A stretch of 64,000 bases of DNA from an uncultured Candidatus Hydrogenedens sp. (GCA_902609885.1 CACLTT010000001.1:124001-188000); one strand, 5' to 3'. Counted from the stretch's first letter, positions 29,356 to 43,490 are shown. The notes: generated by a model from the letters alone, not told the origin. Program-made: numbers and translations.

Positions 29356-29773
29356 ATATATCAGTTGTCATTTCTTGAAAAATGTCTTCTTTTTCATTAA
29401 TTTCCCAGGAAATAAGATCCTTGTATTTATTATCATAAATTGAATAAATCATATAAACCATTTCAGGCCATGCATATAATTTGTCAGTTTCAGATGCTAT
29501 TGCTGGGTGATTTGGATGAGAATGATAAATTCCGATAATTGATCTACCCAAGTCTTTAGCTATTTTTTCGCCTTGAATATAGTCTTTAGGATTCAGCTCG
29601 TATCTATCAACAGCTCTTTTAGTATTTATATTCTGACATTCATGAAAATTTTCAACTTCATAGCCTGCATTTTTTCTATTTCCTATTAATATTCCACAAA
29701 CTTCGTTAGGAAACCCTTTTTCACAAATTTTAATAAGTTTTTCATTTATAGTTTTTGATATTCTTACCACCAC
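29348..29773 (-). CDS. JAMM/MPN+ metalloprotease, Mec-like
   Basis: A 141-residue JAB1/MPN+ domain protein. The catalytic Glu is in NEVCGILIGN, and the zinc motif HSHPNHPAIASETD supplies the H-x-H, Ser and Asp. Stand-alone bacterial JAMM proteins next to CysM, such as Mycobacterium tuberculosis Mec, release cysteine from a CysO sulfur-carrier adduct. The overlap with cysM (10 bases) supports the same job here. No CysO-like carrier with a Gly-Gly tail was found in the window. Confidence 0.82.
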   Translation of the reverse strand: MVVRISKTINEKLIKICEKGFPNEVCGILIGNRKNAGYEVENFHECQNINTKRAVDRYELNPKDYIQGEKIAKDLGRSIIGIYHSHPNHPAIASETDKLYAWPEMVYMIYSIYDNKYKDLISWEINEKEDIFQEMTTDIYE

Positions 29774-30687
29774 ACTCCTCCGCTTAAATATCTATATCCA
29801 CCATCTGGGATAACACATACAATATTTGCAACATCAGTTTTTTTGAGTTCTTCAAGAGCAGCTAAAACTACAGCTCCACCTGAATGTCCAACAAACATAC
29901 CCTCAAGTTTTACTAGATCTTCCATGATTTCATATGATTTTTCAGTATTTGCCCAATAAGTTAAGTCAATACAGTTATCAGTATATATTCCAGGGATTAT
30001 CGAAGTAGGGATATGCTTAAGACCCTCAAGACCATGAAGAGAGCTATCTGGTTGGACAGCAATAACTTTTATATTAGGATTTTTTTCTTTTAGAAATTTA
30101 GAGGTTCCCGTAACAGTTCCACTAGTCCCAATACCAGCTACAAAATGTGTAATATCTCCGTTCATTTGCTCCCAGATTTCTGGACCAGTAGTATTATAAT
30201 GTGCTATAGGATTAGCAGGATTATTATACTGATCTGGCATAAAATATTTATCTGAATATTTTTTTGCAAGCTTTCTAGCTTCTAGTATTGCTCCATCGGA
30301 ACCTTCAAATGGACTAGAAAAAATAATTTTTGCCCCGTATGCCTCAAGTGTTTTTTTTCTTTCAATGTTGATATTCTCTGGTGTTACAAGTTCCACTTTA
30401 AATCCCAGTGCTGATCCTATCATCGCATATGCTATAGCAGTATTTCCAGAAGAAGAATCCATTATAGTTTTTTTATAATTTAATTTCTTATCTTTTATTC
30501 CATTTTCAATCATGGAAAGTGCTGCACGATCTTTTATTGAGCCGCCTGGATTAAACCATTCTGCTTTTATATAAATTTTTTTATCTGGTGACAAATCCTT
30601 AAATCCAGAAAGTTTAATCATTGGAGTTTCCCCGATTATATCAACAATTGAGTCAATATTTGCGAGTTCATTTGATATTTTGCTCAT
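29764..30687 (-). CDS. cysM: Cysteine synthase, CysM type
   Basis: A 307-residue PLP-dependent beta-replacement enzyme. The PLP-lysine motif is NPGGSIKDRAAL, the substrate loop is MDSSSGNTAIAYA, and the phosphate-binding loop is GTSGTVTGTSKFL. The C-terminus DGGYRYLSGGVWW resembles the flexible tail of CysM enzymes that accept sulfur from a protein thiocarboxylate. The ATG at 30687 gives the usual MSKISN-type start; a GTG at 30705 is an alternative. The adjacent JAMM gene strengthens the CysO-dependent reading over an ordinary sulfide-using enzyme. Confidence 0.88.
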   Translation of the reverse strand: MSKISNELANIDSIVDIIGETPMIKLSGFKDLSPDKKIYIKAEWFNPGGSIKDRAALSMIENGIKDKKLNYKKTIMDSSSGNTAIAYAMIGSALGFKVELVTPENINIERKKTLEAYGAKIIFSSPFEGSDGAILEARKLAKKYSDKYFMPDQYNNPANPIAHYNTTGPEIWEQMNGDITHFVAGIGTSGTVTGTSKFLKEKNPNIKVIAVQPDSSLHGLEGLKHIPTSIIPGIYTDNCIDLTYWANTEKSYEIMEDLVKLEGMFVGHSGGAVVLAALEELKKTDVANIVCVIPDGGYRYLSGGVWW

Positions 30688-30720
30688 TGAAATTAAATTT
30701 AACACATTCTGAGGAATGTA

Positions 30721-31422
30721 TTAATAATTATGATAATTGATAATTGATTTAAAGAATCTGATTCCGTCTATATTATTAAATACTTTTTCGCTAACTCTTT
30801 CAGGGTGGGGCATTAACCCAACAACATTTCCTTCTTTATTAGTAACTCCAGCTATATTTAATAATGAGCCATTCGGATTAGACTTTTTTGTAATATCTCC
30901 ATTTTCACTACAATATGAAAAAATTATTTGATCATTATCTTTCAAACTTTTCAATATTTTTTTATCCACATAATAGTTCCCTTCAGCATGTGCAATAGGT
31001 ATTCTAATGACCTCATTACTGCTATATAAATTAGTAAATCTAGAATTGTTGTTAACCTTTAAATTTATATCTTTACATATAAATTTAAGATTTGTATTTC
31101 TAATGAGAGTTCCTGGAAGCAATTTTAGTTCAGTTAATATCTGAAAGCCATTACAAATCCCTATTATAGATCCACCTTGATTTGCAAATCTTATCAAAGC
31201 TTTAGAAATTCTACTTTGAGACGCAATTGAACCTGTCCTTAGATAATCACCATATGAAAACCCACCTGGAACAACAACGCAATCAACTTTTGAAATCGAT
31301 GTTTCATTATGCCAAATTACTTTGCAATTTTGCTTTAGCACCTTACTTATTACATGAAAACAGTCACGTTCGCAGTTTGTGCCAGGAAAATTTAATATTG
31401 CAAAATTAATTTTTTTCATCAT
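30721..31422 (-). CDS. purQ: Phosphoribosylformylglycinamidine synthase, glutaminase subunit
   Basis: A 233-residue class I glutamine amidotransferase providing ammonia for FGAM synthesis. The FPGTNCERDC start, the nucleophile Cys in GICNGFQIL, and the His/Glu pair in MPHPERVSE are intact. It overlaps purS by 17 bases. PurQ and PurS form a complex with small PurL, which is not in this window. The start has two adjacent ATG codons. Confidence 0.96.
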   Translation of the reverse strand: MMKKINFAILNFPGTNCERDCFHVISKVLKQNCKVIWHNETSISKVDCVVVPGGFSYGDYLRTGSIASQSRISKALIRFANQGGSIIGICNGFQILTELKLLPGTLIRNTNLKFICKDINLKVNNNSRFTNLYSSNEVIRIPIAHAEGNYYVDKKILKSLKDNDQIIFSYCSENGDITKKSNPNGSLLNIAGVTNKEGNVVGLMPHPERVSEKVFNNIDGIRFFKSIINYHNY

Positions 31423-31666
31423 TTATTTTAAAAGTATATTTTTCAATCACTTCGTTTACTAAAAGTTTTTTACATAATTGAATAACAATTTGAGAGCATT
31501 TCTTTTTATTGGCTGCTTTTATTTTAAAAGTTATTTTTTTTCCAACTTTGAATTCTGTAGCATCTAAATTGGATATATTTTTAAGAGAATTTTCAATAGC
31601 TTCTCCTTGTGGGTCAAGAACGCTACCTATAGGCATTATATTTAAATCGATTGTAAATTTAGGCAT
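31406..31666 (-). CDS. purS: Phosphoribosylformylglycinamidine synthase subunit PurS
   Basis: An 86-residue protein. The motif GSVLDPQGEAIENSLKNI is the PurS signature, and the rest has the short beta-alpha-beta pattern of the family. PurS bridges PurQ and PurL in the FGAM synthase complex. Its presence rules out the single-chain large PurL of most gammaproteobacteria. The start overlaps the end of parB by 8 bases and its end overlaps purQ. Confidence 0.93.
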   Translation of the reverse strand: MPKFTIDLNIMPIGSVLDPQGEAIENSLKNISNLDATEFKVGKKITFKIKAANKKKCSQIVIQLCKKLLVNEVIEKYTFKINDEKN

Positions 31667-32525
31667 TTTTTTTGAAAAATTTAATTAAATTATTTAGCTC
31701 CTCCATACTGTCATATCTTATTTCAACTTTACCCTTATTTCCATTACCTTTCACTTTAATGATTAAACCCATCTGGAGTTCCATTTCTTTTTTTAGATTA
31801 TCTAGATACATATCATTATTATCAGAAGTATTAGAGTTTTTCTTATTTTTTTGGGTCTTTGCTATTTTTTCAATATCTCTAACACTTAGATTTTTCATAA
31901 TTATTTGCTCTGCAATTTTTATTATTTCATTCTCACTACCTAGTGCTAAGAGAGCTATTGCATGACCTCTGGATATTTTTCCTTCTATTATCGAATTAAG
32001 AACCTTTTTTGGTAATTCTAATATTCGCAAGGTATTACTGATACTAGCTCTTTTTTTACCAGTGACTTTTATTAATTGTTCATTAGAAAAATTATATTTT
32101 TCTATTAAATCTTTTATAGCCATTGCAGCCTCAACTGGATTTAAGTTTTCTCTTTGAATATTTTCAACTAAAGCTAATTCAAATAGATTTTTATCATCTA
32201 TATTTATTATGTTTACTGGAACTTTTTTTATTCCTGCTATTTGAGAGGCTCTCCATCTCCTTTCTCCAGCTATTATTGTAAATTTACCATCATCATTATT
32301 TTTTACAGTAATAGGCTGTAACAACCCATGCGCCTTAATAGACTCTGATAAATCCTTCAAGGATTCTTCATCAAATCTTTTCCTTGGTTGATCACTATTT
32401 GGAAGAAGGTCATTAATGAATAATTCACTATTTTTGTTTATGTTAGAAGAATTTGAACTATTGTTAGAACGAATAAGTGAATCCAATCCTTTACCAAGAG
32501 ATTTTTTCAATATAAGTTCCTCCAT
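31659..32525 (-). CDS. parB: Chromosome partitioning protein ParB
   Basis: A 288-residue CTP-dependent DNA clamp. The N-terminal LGKGLDSLI contacts ParA. The CTPase motifs are QPRKRFDEESL and AGERRWRASQIAG, and ENIQRENLNPVEAA is the box II region. The helix-turn-helix lies around LIKVTGKKRASISNTLRIL. A C-terminal dimerisation segment ends the protein. The ATG lies 35 bases inside parA, a common arrangement. I found no clear parS site in the window. Confidence 0.96.
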   Translation of the reverse strand: MEELILKKSLGKGLDSLIRSNNSSNSSNINKNSELFINDLLPNSDQPRKRFDEESLKDLSESIKAHGLLQPITVKNNDDGKFTIIAGERRWRASQIAGIKKVPVNIINIDDKNLFELALVENIQRENLNPVEAAMAIKDLIEKYNFSNEQLIKVTGKKRASISNTLRILELPKKVLNSIIEGKISRGHAIALLALGSENEIIKIAEQIIMKNLSVRDIEKIAKTQKNKKNSNTSDNNDMYLDNLKKEMELQMGLIIKVKGNGNKGKVEIRYDSMEELNNLIKFFKKNA

Positions 32526-33294
32526 TGTTTAATATAAGTTCTTTTGACAACTCCATATAGGATTTGGAGCCCAAACAATATTTATCATAATTAAATATAC
32601 ATTTTCCAAAGCTAGGGCTTTCGGCTAGCTTAACATTTTTTGGGATAATTGTTTTCATAACTTGATCTCCAAAAAAATTTTTTACTTCGTTTACAACTGT
32701 TTTGCATATATTATTTCTTGAATCAAACATTGTTAATACAAAACCTTCTATATCTAAATTTTCATTTATTCTCTCTCTAACTAGATTTATTGTTTTATTC
32801 AATTGAGCTAATCCTTCCATTGCATAAAATTCACATTGTATTGGAACTAGTATTGCATTCGAAGCTGATAAAGCATTGATCGATAATAAGCTTAGCGATG
32901 GAGGACAGTCTATAATGATAAAGTCAAAATCCTTAATATCTTCAAAATTAATATTCTTTTTTAATATGTTTTCTCTATGTTCAACATCATGTAATTCTAT
33001 GTCTGCACCAGCTAATTCTGCTGTGGCAGGACATATATATATTTTTTTATTATCAGTAATTTCAATTTTTTTTATAATATTATTAATCTTTTCTTTTCCA
33101 CTTAATAAATCATATGTAGTTAAATTAAGATCTTCTTTATTTATTCCTAAGCCACTTGTGGCATTGCCTTGAGGATCGAGGTCTATTATAAGAATTTTTT
33201 TACTTAACAAGGAAAGCCCAGCTGCTAAGTTAACTACAGTTGTAGTCTTTCCTACTCCACCTTTTTGATTAATGACTGCAATAACTTTTGGCAT
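32491..33294 (-). CDS. parA: Chromosome partitioning ATPase ParA
   Basis: A 267-residue deviant Walker ATPase (Soj type) that moves ParB-parS complexes along the nucleoid. The motif INQKGGVGKTTTVVNLAA carries both the signature and P-loop lysines, DLDPQGNATSGLG is the A' region, and FIIIDCPPSLSLL is Walker B. It heads a minus-strand run through parB, purS, purQ, cysM and beyond. The divergent rRNA operon promoter starts 55 bases upstream, so the chromosome-partition genes and rrn share a control region. Confidence 0.97.
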   Translation of the reverse strand: MPKVIAVINQKGGVGKTTTVVNLAAGLSLLSKKILIIDLDPQGNATSGLGINKEDLNLTTYDLLSGKEKINNIIKKIEITDNKKIYICPATAELAGADIELHDVEHRENILKKNINFEDIKDFDFIIIDCPPSLSLLSINALSASNAILVPIQCEFYAMEGLAQLNKTINLVRERINENLDIEGFVLTMFDSRNNICKTVVNEVKNFFGDQVMKTIIPKNVKLAESPSFGKCIFNYDKYCLGSKSYMELSKELILNNGGTYIEKISW

Positions 33295-33349
33295 TTTTAG
33301 TATTATATAGCCAAAAATTAATATAATAAAAATATATTTTAGAAGTTTC

Positions 33350-33377
33350 TTGACAATTACTTGGATTGATATAAATT
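33350..33377 (+). promoter_or_regulatory. rRNA operon promoter
   Basis: A consensus -35 TTGACA (33350-33355) is followed by a 16-base spacer and TAAATT (33372-33377). It lies about 93 bases before mature 16S and upstream of the 5' arm of the 16S processing stem, as expected. An alternative TATAAA at 33370-33375 would leave a 14-base spacer. The match in architecture to the 5S promoter at 9765 supports the call. Confidence 0.65.
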
Positions 33378-33385
33378 AATTAGCT

Positions 33386-33399
33386 CCACGTTTTCGTGG
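33386..33399 (+). other. Small hairpin in the rRNA leader
   Basis: CCACG-TTTT-CGTGG forms a perfect 5-bp stem with a four-base loop, just after the predicted transcription start of the rRNA operon. Its role is unknown. It may protect the 5' end or take part in antitermination. Confidence 0.5.
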
Positions 33400-33417
33400 G
33401 TGATATTTGAAAATTTA

Positions 33418-35030
<1,613 letters not shown>

Positions 35031-35045
35031 CATTCAACTTCAGCG

Positions 35046-35119
<74 letters not shown>

Positions 35120-35142
35120 TAAGATAGAGCTCTGAATTACAG

Positions 35143-35215
35143 GGGGGTGTAGCTCAGTTGGGAGAGCGCCTGCTTTGCAAGCAGGAGGTCGTCGGTTCGA
35201 TCCCGATCACCTCCA
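35143..35215 (+). tRNA. tRNA-Ala (anticodon TGC)
   Basis: A 73-base cloverleaf. Acceptor GGGGGTG pairs with CACCTCC (one G-U), the discriminator is A, the anticodon stem is CCTGC/GCAGG with loop TTTGCAA, and the T-arm is GTCGG-TTCGATC-CCGAT. CCA is not encoded. It is 23 bases after tRNA-Ile. Confidence 0.97.
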
Positions 35216-35253
35216 GAACTCTCATCTTTTTGTTTATAAAACAGAGTTATTTG

Positions 35254-38402
<3,149 letters not shown>

Positions 38403-38430
38403 TAGATAGCTAGAAATCTCTTAATTAATT

Positions 38431-39381
38431 TTACTTTTTATCTTTAAGATTTTCATCTAAGACTCTTAAAATATTTTGGCCTAAGAATTTATCAATGATT
38501 TTTGATTTTATTTTATTTTTTTTTAGCATATCACTAATTTTCTCAAAATCTGATGGCTTTCTGATTTCATTAGGGAAATCTTTTATTGGAGCTCCATCGA
38601 TGTCAGATCCCAGGCTAATATGATCCTCGCCACAAATATTTAATATATTTTTAAAGTGTGGAAGAATATCTGAAATAGAAACATTTTTTTTTGATGAAAT
38701 AAATCTGTTATATAAAACTATACCAATAACACCACCAAGATCTGAGATATTTTTTAATTGTTTATTACTCAAATTTCTTTCATGCCTTCTAATTTTTTTA
38801 CAATTTGAATGAGTGGCTATTGGTATTAATTTCGTTTCTTTTATAGCTCTTTTAAAACTGTTTTCTGATAAGTGTGAAAGATCTAAAGATATACCTAAGT
38901 CATTCATTTTATTAATTAATTTAATCCCTTCTTCCTTTAAAGGACCATCTTTTGAAACACCAAATGCATATTTATTTTCGTCATTCCATGTCAGACCGAT
39001 CGTTCTAACACCTTTTTCATAGAAGATATTTAAATCTTTAATTTTTTTTATAGGCTCAGCACCTTCCATTAAAAAATAAAGACCAATTCTTTTTTTATTA
39101 ATTTTTTTTAATGATTTAAAATTTTTTAAATGATAAAAGTTTTTATATTTTTTAAAAATACTTTCATAGAGTTTTATTTGTTTTATTGCTTCATCGTAAT
39201 GTGAATCTTTTCTTCTATGCGAAACAAAAATAGTAGAGAATATAATATTTATTTTTGAATTAACTAATGATTCATATGAGATCATTAGGTTCTCGATATT
39301 TTCTTCAAATAGTCGTCTGTTAGCTCTTACAGAATAAGCTATATCCTGATGACAATCTACTAATATTGAATTTTTATTCAC
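38431..39381 (-). CDS. Membrane-dipeptidase-type metallopeptidase (M19 family)
   Basis: A 316-residue TIM-barrel dipeptidase of the renal dipeptidase family. The zinc ligands are visible in order: His and Asp in VDCHQDIA, Glu in MEGAEP, His in LDLSHLS, His in ATHSNCKKI and Asp in GSDIDGAP. GLTWNDENKYAFG is also typical. No signal peptide is seen, so it is probably cytoplasmic, hydrolysing dipeptides, some containing D-residues. It lies 80 bases after 23S on the opposite strand. Confidence 0.88.
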   Translation of the reverse strand: MNKNSILVDCHQDIAYSVRANRRLFEENIENLMISYESLVNSKINIIFSTIFVSHRRKDSHYDEAIKQIKLYESIFKKYKNFYHLKNFKSLKKINKKRIGLYFLMEGAEPIKKIKDLNIFYEKGVRTIGLTWNDENKYAFGVSKDGPLKEEGIKLINKMNDLGISLDLSHLSENSFKRAIKETKLIPIATHSNCKKIRRHERNLSNKQLKNISDLGGVIGIVLYNRFISSKKNVSISDILPHFKNILNICGEDHISLGSDIDGAPIKDFPNEIRKPSDFEKISDMLKKNKIKSKIIDKFLGQNILRVLDENLKDKK

Positions 39382-39405
39382 TAAAATATTATAACAAAGT
39401 TAAAA

Positions 39406-40272
39406 TTATAATAGAGATTTAAGTGTTTCGCCCATCTCCGCTGGACTTGGTGACACTTTTATACCAACAGACTCGAGAACATTTTTCTTCTCTTCAGCTG
39501 AGCCAGAACTTCCAGATACGATTGCACCCGCATGGCCCATTCTTTTTCCTTTAGGAGCTGTTGCTCCGGCAATAAATGCTGCAACAGGTTTTTTAAAATT
39601 ATCTTTTATCCAATGAGCAGCTTCTTGTTCGGCGCTACCACCAATTTCGCCAATCATTATAACTCCCTCAGTCTTAGGGTCATTATTAAAAAGCTCTAAG
39701 ATATCTATAAAAGTAGATCCAATAATAGGATCTCCACCAATCCCAACACAGCTAGATTGTCCAATTCCTAGTTGAGTTAATTGCCAAACAGCTTCATAAG
39801 TAAGTGTTCCACTTTTAGAAATAATTCCAATATTTCCTTCTTTATGAATATATCCAGGCATAATTCCAACTTTTGCTTCTCCTGGCGTAATAACTCCAGG
39901 ACAATTTGGACCAATCAGTGTTGATGATGATGCATCTACAACTTTTTTAACACTAACCATATCATTAGTGGGTATTCCTTCAGTTATACAAATTATAAGC
40001 TCAACGCCTGCATCGGTTGCCTCTAGAATTGCATCAGGTGCAAAAGCGGCTGGCACAAAAATAAGGCTAGTATTGGCTCCTTTGGCTTTACGAGCATCAA
40101 CTACCGAATCAAATACCTCAAAACCCTCTACCTCTGTTCCACCTTTTCCAGGTGTAACACCACCAACAACATTAGTTCCATATTCTCTGCATTGAGTTGC
40201 ATGAAAGAGGCCTTGGCTTCCTGTTATACCCTGAACTATTAATTTTGTGTCGTTGTTAACTAAAATACTCAT
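39406..40272 (-). CDS. sucD: Succinyl-CoA synthetase alpha subunit
   Basis: A 288-residue CoA-binding subunit of the TCA-cycle ligase. The start [20 protein letters not shown], the CoA-binding [23 protein letters not shown] and the phosphorylated histidine in [10 protein letters not shown] are intact. The open frame extends further upstream, but the family begins at the ATG at 40272. The beta subunit gene sucC, normally directly upstream of sucD, is not next to it or anywhere in the window, so the pair is split in this genome. Confidence 0.95.
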   Translation of the reverse strand: MSILVNNDTKLIVQGITGSQGLFHATQCREYGTNVVGGVTPGKGGTEVEGFEVFDSVVDARKAKGANTSLIFVPAAFAPDAILEATDAGVELIICITEGIPTNDMVSVKKVVDASSSTLIGPNCPGVITPGEAKVGIMPGYIHKEGNIGIISKSGTLTYEAVWQLTQLGIGQSSCVGIGGDPIIGSTFIDILELFNNDPKTEGVIMIGEIGGSAEQEAAHWIKDNFKKPVAAFIAGATAPKGKRMGHAGAIVSGSSGSAEEKKNVLESVGIKVSPSPAEMGETLKSLL

Positions 40273-40380
40273 GGGAATTTTGGAAATAAATATTATCACA
40301 CATCTAAAAATAATCAAAATATATAAAAATATTTTTTTACTGATAAACTATACTGAAATTAGAATATTAGGAGATTAAAT

Positions 40381-41238
40381 TTGAAAATTGCAATAATAGG
40401 TGGAAGTGGTCTTTATGATATAGATAATCCCTCTGAAGCAGAGGAGCAGAACATAGTAACTCCTTGGGGTGAAACCTCATCGTCAATACTCAAAACCAAA
40501 AGTGGTGAGAATGAAATTTTCTTTCTATCTCGACATGGCAGAGGGCATCTTATTTCCCCATCTGAAATAAATTATAGAGCTAATATTTATGCACTTAAAT
40601 TTCTGGGAGTTGATTGGATTATATCTGTTTCTGCGGTTGGAAGTTTAAAAGAAGAGATAGTTCCTGGAATGATTGTCTTACCTGATCAGTTTATTGATTT
40701 TACTAAACAAAGAAAATCTACTTTCTTTGATGAAGGAATAGTTGCGCATGTTTCAATGGCTAAGCCCATAAGTGAGAAATTATCATTTCATTTAGCAGAT
40801 GCTTGTAAGCTTTTAGACATAAATTTTAAAATGGGTGGAACTTATGTGTGCATAGAGGGTCCTCAATTTTCATCTTTAGCTGAAAGCAATTTCTATAGAT
40901 CCTTAGGGGCAGATGTTATCGGAATGACAAATATGCCCGAAGCTAAGCTAGCAAGGGAAGCAGAAATCTGCTATTCAACATTAGCCTTGAGTACCGATTA
41001 TGATTGTTGGCATGAAGAGCACGAGTCTGTTACAGTTGATCAAGTTATTGATACCATGAACAATAATATCTCAAATGCAAAACAAGTTCTTAAAACTGCT
41101 ACAGATGATTTTGATTTAGTTAAAGATTCATATATAGAGAACGCTCTTAAAGGATCTATAATATCTTCATTAGATTCCATAAAAGAGGATTCTTTAGAAA
41201 AATTATCTGCGATTATTAGAAAATATCTTTTATCATAA
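40381..41238 (+). CDS. mtnP: 5'-methylthioadenosine phosphorylase
   Basis: A 285-residue purine-nucleoside phosphorylase of the MTAP family, cleaving methylthioadenosine in methionine salvage. IAIIGGSGLYDI, the phosphate-binding SRHGRGH, SVSAVGSLKEEIVPG, and EGPQFSSLAES ... VIGMTNMPEAKLAREAEI are intact, with the TDYDCW active-site stretch. It starts with TTG behind a strong TAGGAGATTAAAT ribosome-binding site. A PfkB kinase gene follows 18 bases later. Confidence 0.94.
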   Translation: MKIAIIGGSGLYDIDNPSEAEEQNIVTPWGETSSSILKTKSGENEIFFLSRHGRGHLISPSEINYRANIYALKFLGVDWIISVSAVGSLKEEIVPGMIVLPDQFIDFTKQRKSTFFDEGIVAHVSMAKPISEKLSFHLADACKLLDINFKMGGTYVCIEGPQFSSLAESNFYRSLGADVIGMTNMPEAKLAREAEICYSTLALSTDYDCWHEEHESVTVDQVIDTMNNNISNAKQVLKTATDDFDLVKDSYIENALKGSIISSLDSIKEDSLEKLSAIIRKYLLS

Positions 41239-41256
41239 ATTAATGGAGGTTGTATT

Positions 41257-42165
41257 ATGTCTATAATAGTAGTTGGCTCAACTGCATTTGATGATATTGA
41301 AACACCAAAAGGTAAAAGAGACAGAATAATCGGCGGCTCATGTATTTATTTTTCATTGGCCGCTTGTTTCAGATCAAACCCCAGAATTGTATCAGTTGTT
41401 GGAAAGGATTTTTCAAAAAATTTTTTTAAAGAACTTAATAAGAAAGGTATAGATACTTCAGGTCTACTTGTAAAGGATGGCAAAACTTTCTCTTGGGGTG
41501 GAAAATATAAATCAATTTCTGAAGATCCAGAGACAAAGTTCACAAACTTGAATGTTTTTGAAAATTTCCTTCCAATCATTCCAACTTCTTATAAATTAAA
41601 AAATAAAATAGTTTTTTTGGCTAATATTGATCCTGATTTACAGAATAAAGTTTTGGACAGTTTAGATTCAAAAAAATTTATAGGAATGGATACTATGAAT
41701 TTCTGGATTAATTCAAAAAGAAAATCCCTTGATAGGGCTTTTGAAAGAATTAATTTATTGACTATAAATGAATTAGAATTAGGTTTGATAACAAAAAAGA
41801 AATCACTGGAAAAATCTTTAGAATATATTTTTAATAGGTATCCTATTAAATTTTTAGTTGTTAAAAAAGGAAGTTCTGGATCTCTTCTTGCAACACGTAA
41901 TAGTTTGAATTGGATTCCATGTTATCCATTTGCAAAAATGATAGACCCTACTGGAGCTGGTGATAGTTTTGCTGGAGGATTATTTAGTTTTTTAAATAAT
42001 GTAAATTCTTTTGATAAAAAAAATATTCTTTTGGGTATGATTTACGGGAGTGCAATTGCTTCTTTTACTATTGAAAGTTTTGGAACTAATAAAATATTTA
42101 ATTTGTCTAAGAAGGAAATTGATAATAGATATAAGTTATTAAAAAAAATTGCTAAGATTATTTAG
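41257..42165 (+). CDS. PfkB-family carbohydrate or nucleoside kinase
   Basis: A 302-residue ribokinase-fold enzyme. The N-terminal GGSCIYFSLAACF corresponds to the GGxxxN-type motif, and the C-terminal IDPTGAGDSFAGGLFSFL has the catalytic Asp and anion hole. It has a good ribosome-binding site (GGAGG) and lies 18 bases after mtnP. A role in methylthioribose or adenosine salvage is possible from the context, but the substrate is not shown. Its end overlaps the convergent DUF1844 gene by 8 bases. Confidence 0.85.
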   Translation: MSIIVVGSTAFDDIETPKGKRDRIIGGSCIYFSLAACFRSNPRIVSVVGKDFSKNFFKELNKKGIDTSGLLVKDGKTFSWGGKYKSISEDPETKFTNLNVFENFLPIIPTSYKLKNKIVFLANIDPDLQNKVLDSLDSKKFIGMDTMNFWINSKRKSLDRAFERINLLTINELELGLITKKKSLEKSLEYIFNRYPIKFLVVKKGSSGSLLATRNSLNWIPCYPFAKMIDPTGAGDSFAGGLFSFLNNVNSFDKKNILLGMIYGSAIASFTIESFGTNKIFNLSKKEIDNRYKLLKKIAKII

Positions 42166-42433
42166 TTTCGGCGTCATTAGTAGTCGCTTTAACATACAAC
42201 ATTTTTAGATTTGATAAAGTTTCATCTATTACTTTTGACTCACTATCAGTTAGATTACCTATTGTTTTTTGTTTAAGTGTATCAAGTATATCAATTAAAT
42301 CTTTTGCTCTATTCAAATCAGTCTCAATTTTTCCTGTACTTGGGTCAGGAGCTAAACCAAGGTGAATTGTAGCATTTACCGCATATGATAAAACTATATT
42401 CGAAAAATCCATTATTGATTGATTTGAAGACAT
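42158..42433 (-). CDS. DUF1844 family protein
   Basis: A 91-residue protein matching DUF1844 by the phrase FSNIVLSYAVNATIHLGLAPDPSTG, then DLNRAKDLIDILDTLKQKTIGNLTDSE and LSNLKMLYV, which follow the family pattern closely. The first segment is hydrophobic and the second is a helix rich in Asp and Leu. The function is unknown. It lies 21 bases downstream of mrp on the same strand, so it may belong to the Fe-S carrier operon. Confidence 0.8.
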   Translation of the reverse strand: MSSNQSIMDFSNIVLSYAVNATIHLGLAPDPSTGKIETDLNRAKDLIDILDTLKQKTIGNLTDSESKVIDETLSNLKMLYVKATTNDAETK

Positions 42434-42454
42434 AACAATATTTTAATACTTAAA

Positions 42455-43486
42455 TTATAAATTTTCCAGAATAGTTTCTGCAATTTTAGTAAATGCTTTT
42501 GAAGTTTCAGATTCTGGGTTTGAATAAACTATGGGTTGACCACTATCTCCACCTTTTCGAATTTCAGGATCAATGGGTATTTCACCCAAAAATGGTACAC
42601 TAAACTTTTCAGCAATTGCTTTTCCACCACCTCTGCCAAAGATATCTATAATTTTATCTCCATCTTGAAGGTAGCTCATATTCTCTACAATACCTAAAAC
42701 TGGGACATCTAGTTTTTTAAACATTTGGATACCTCTTTTAACATCTAATAGAGCTACATCCTGAGGAGTTGTTACTATCACGCCACCTGATAGTGGGACA
42801 GTCTGGATTAATGATAAATGTGCATCACCTGTACCGGGCGGTAAATCAACAACTAAATTATCGACACCTTCCCATTCAACATCTTCTATAAATTGTTTAA
42901 TTGCACCATGAACCATAGGGCCTCTCCAAATAACTGTATCTTCTTCTCCAAGAAGGAAGCCTATAGACATCATTTTTATATTGAATTTTTCAATTGGGAT
43001 TATTTTTTCATCTTTTGTGGCCATAGGTTTAGTGTTGATACCACACATCATAGGTATGCTTGGGCCCCATATATCTGCATCCATTAACCCAATATTTTTT
43101 ATTTTCTTAGAAAAAGCAATGGCTAAATTAATTGCTACAGTAGATTTACCAACGCCACCTTTACCACTTGCAACTGCTAGATATTTATCAATTTTTGGCA
43201 GTTTTATATTTTGAGAATTATCTGGAGGTGATTGACCGTTAGCCTTTTTAAAAACTGAGAATTCAAATTCTGGTAAATCAAAACCTTCGCGAGAGAAAGC
43301 ATTATTGATAGCCACTGCAATTTTTTTTGCAACCTCTTCATCTTCTTTGGGCAGTTCAATATAAATTAAGGTTTTATTTTCAATAAAATCAACATTTTTT
43401 ATAATTCCAAAAGAAACAATATCTCTTGTAAAACCAGGAAAATTTACATCTTTCAGAATTGTTAAAACTTTTTCTTTATCAAGCAT
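42455..43486 (-). CDS. mrp: Mrp/ApbC-type iron-sulfur carrier ATPase
   Basis: A 343-residue Mrp/NBP35-family P-loop protein that loads Fe-S clusters on target proteins. The N-terminal MIP18-like domain (DKEKVLTILKDVNFPGFTRDI) is followed by the deviant Walker A SGKGGVGKSTVAINLA, MDADIWGPSIP and VDLPPGTGDAHLSL. The bridging CxxC of some homologues is not seen. The ATG at 43486 begins 4 bases after the upstream SufT-like gene's stop; a longer frame exists but would overlap that gene. Confidence 0.93.
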   Translation of the reverse strand: MLDKEKVLTILKDVNFPGFTRDIVSFGIIKNVDFIENKTLIYIELPKEDEEVAKKIAVAINNAFSREGFDLPEFEFSVFKKANGQSPPDNSQNIKLPKIDKYLAVASGKGGVGKSTVAINLAIAFSKKIKNIGLMDADIWGPSIPMMCGINTKPMATKDEKIIPIEKFNIKMMSIGFLLGEEDTVIWRGPMVHGAIKQFIEDVEWEGVDNLVVDLPPGTGDAHLSLIQTVPLSGGVIVTTPQDVALLDVKRGIQMFKKLDVPVLGIVENMSYLQDGDKIIDIFGRGGGKAIAEKFSVPFLGEIPIDPEIRKGGDSGQPIVYSNPESETSKAFTKIAETILENL

Positions 43487-43490
43487 ATCT

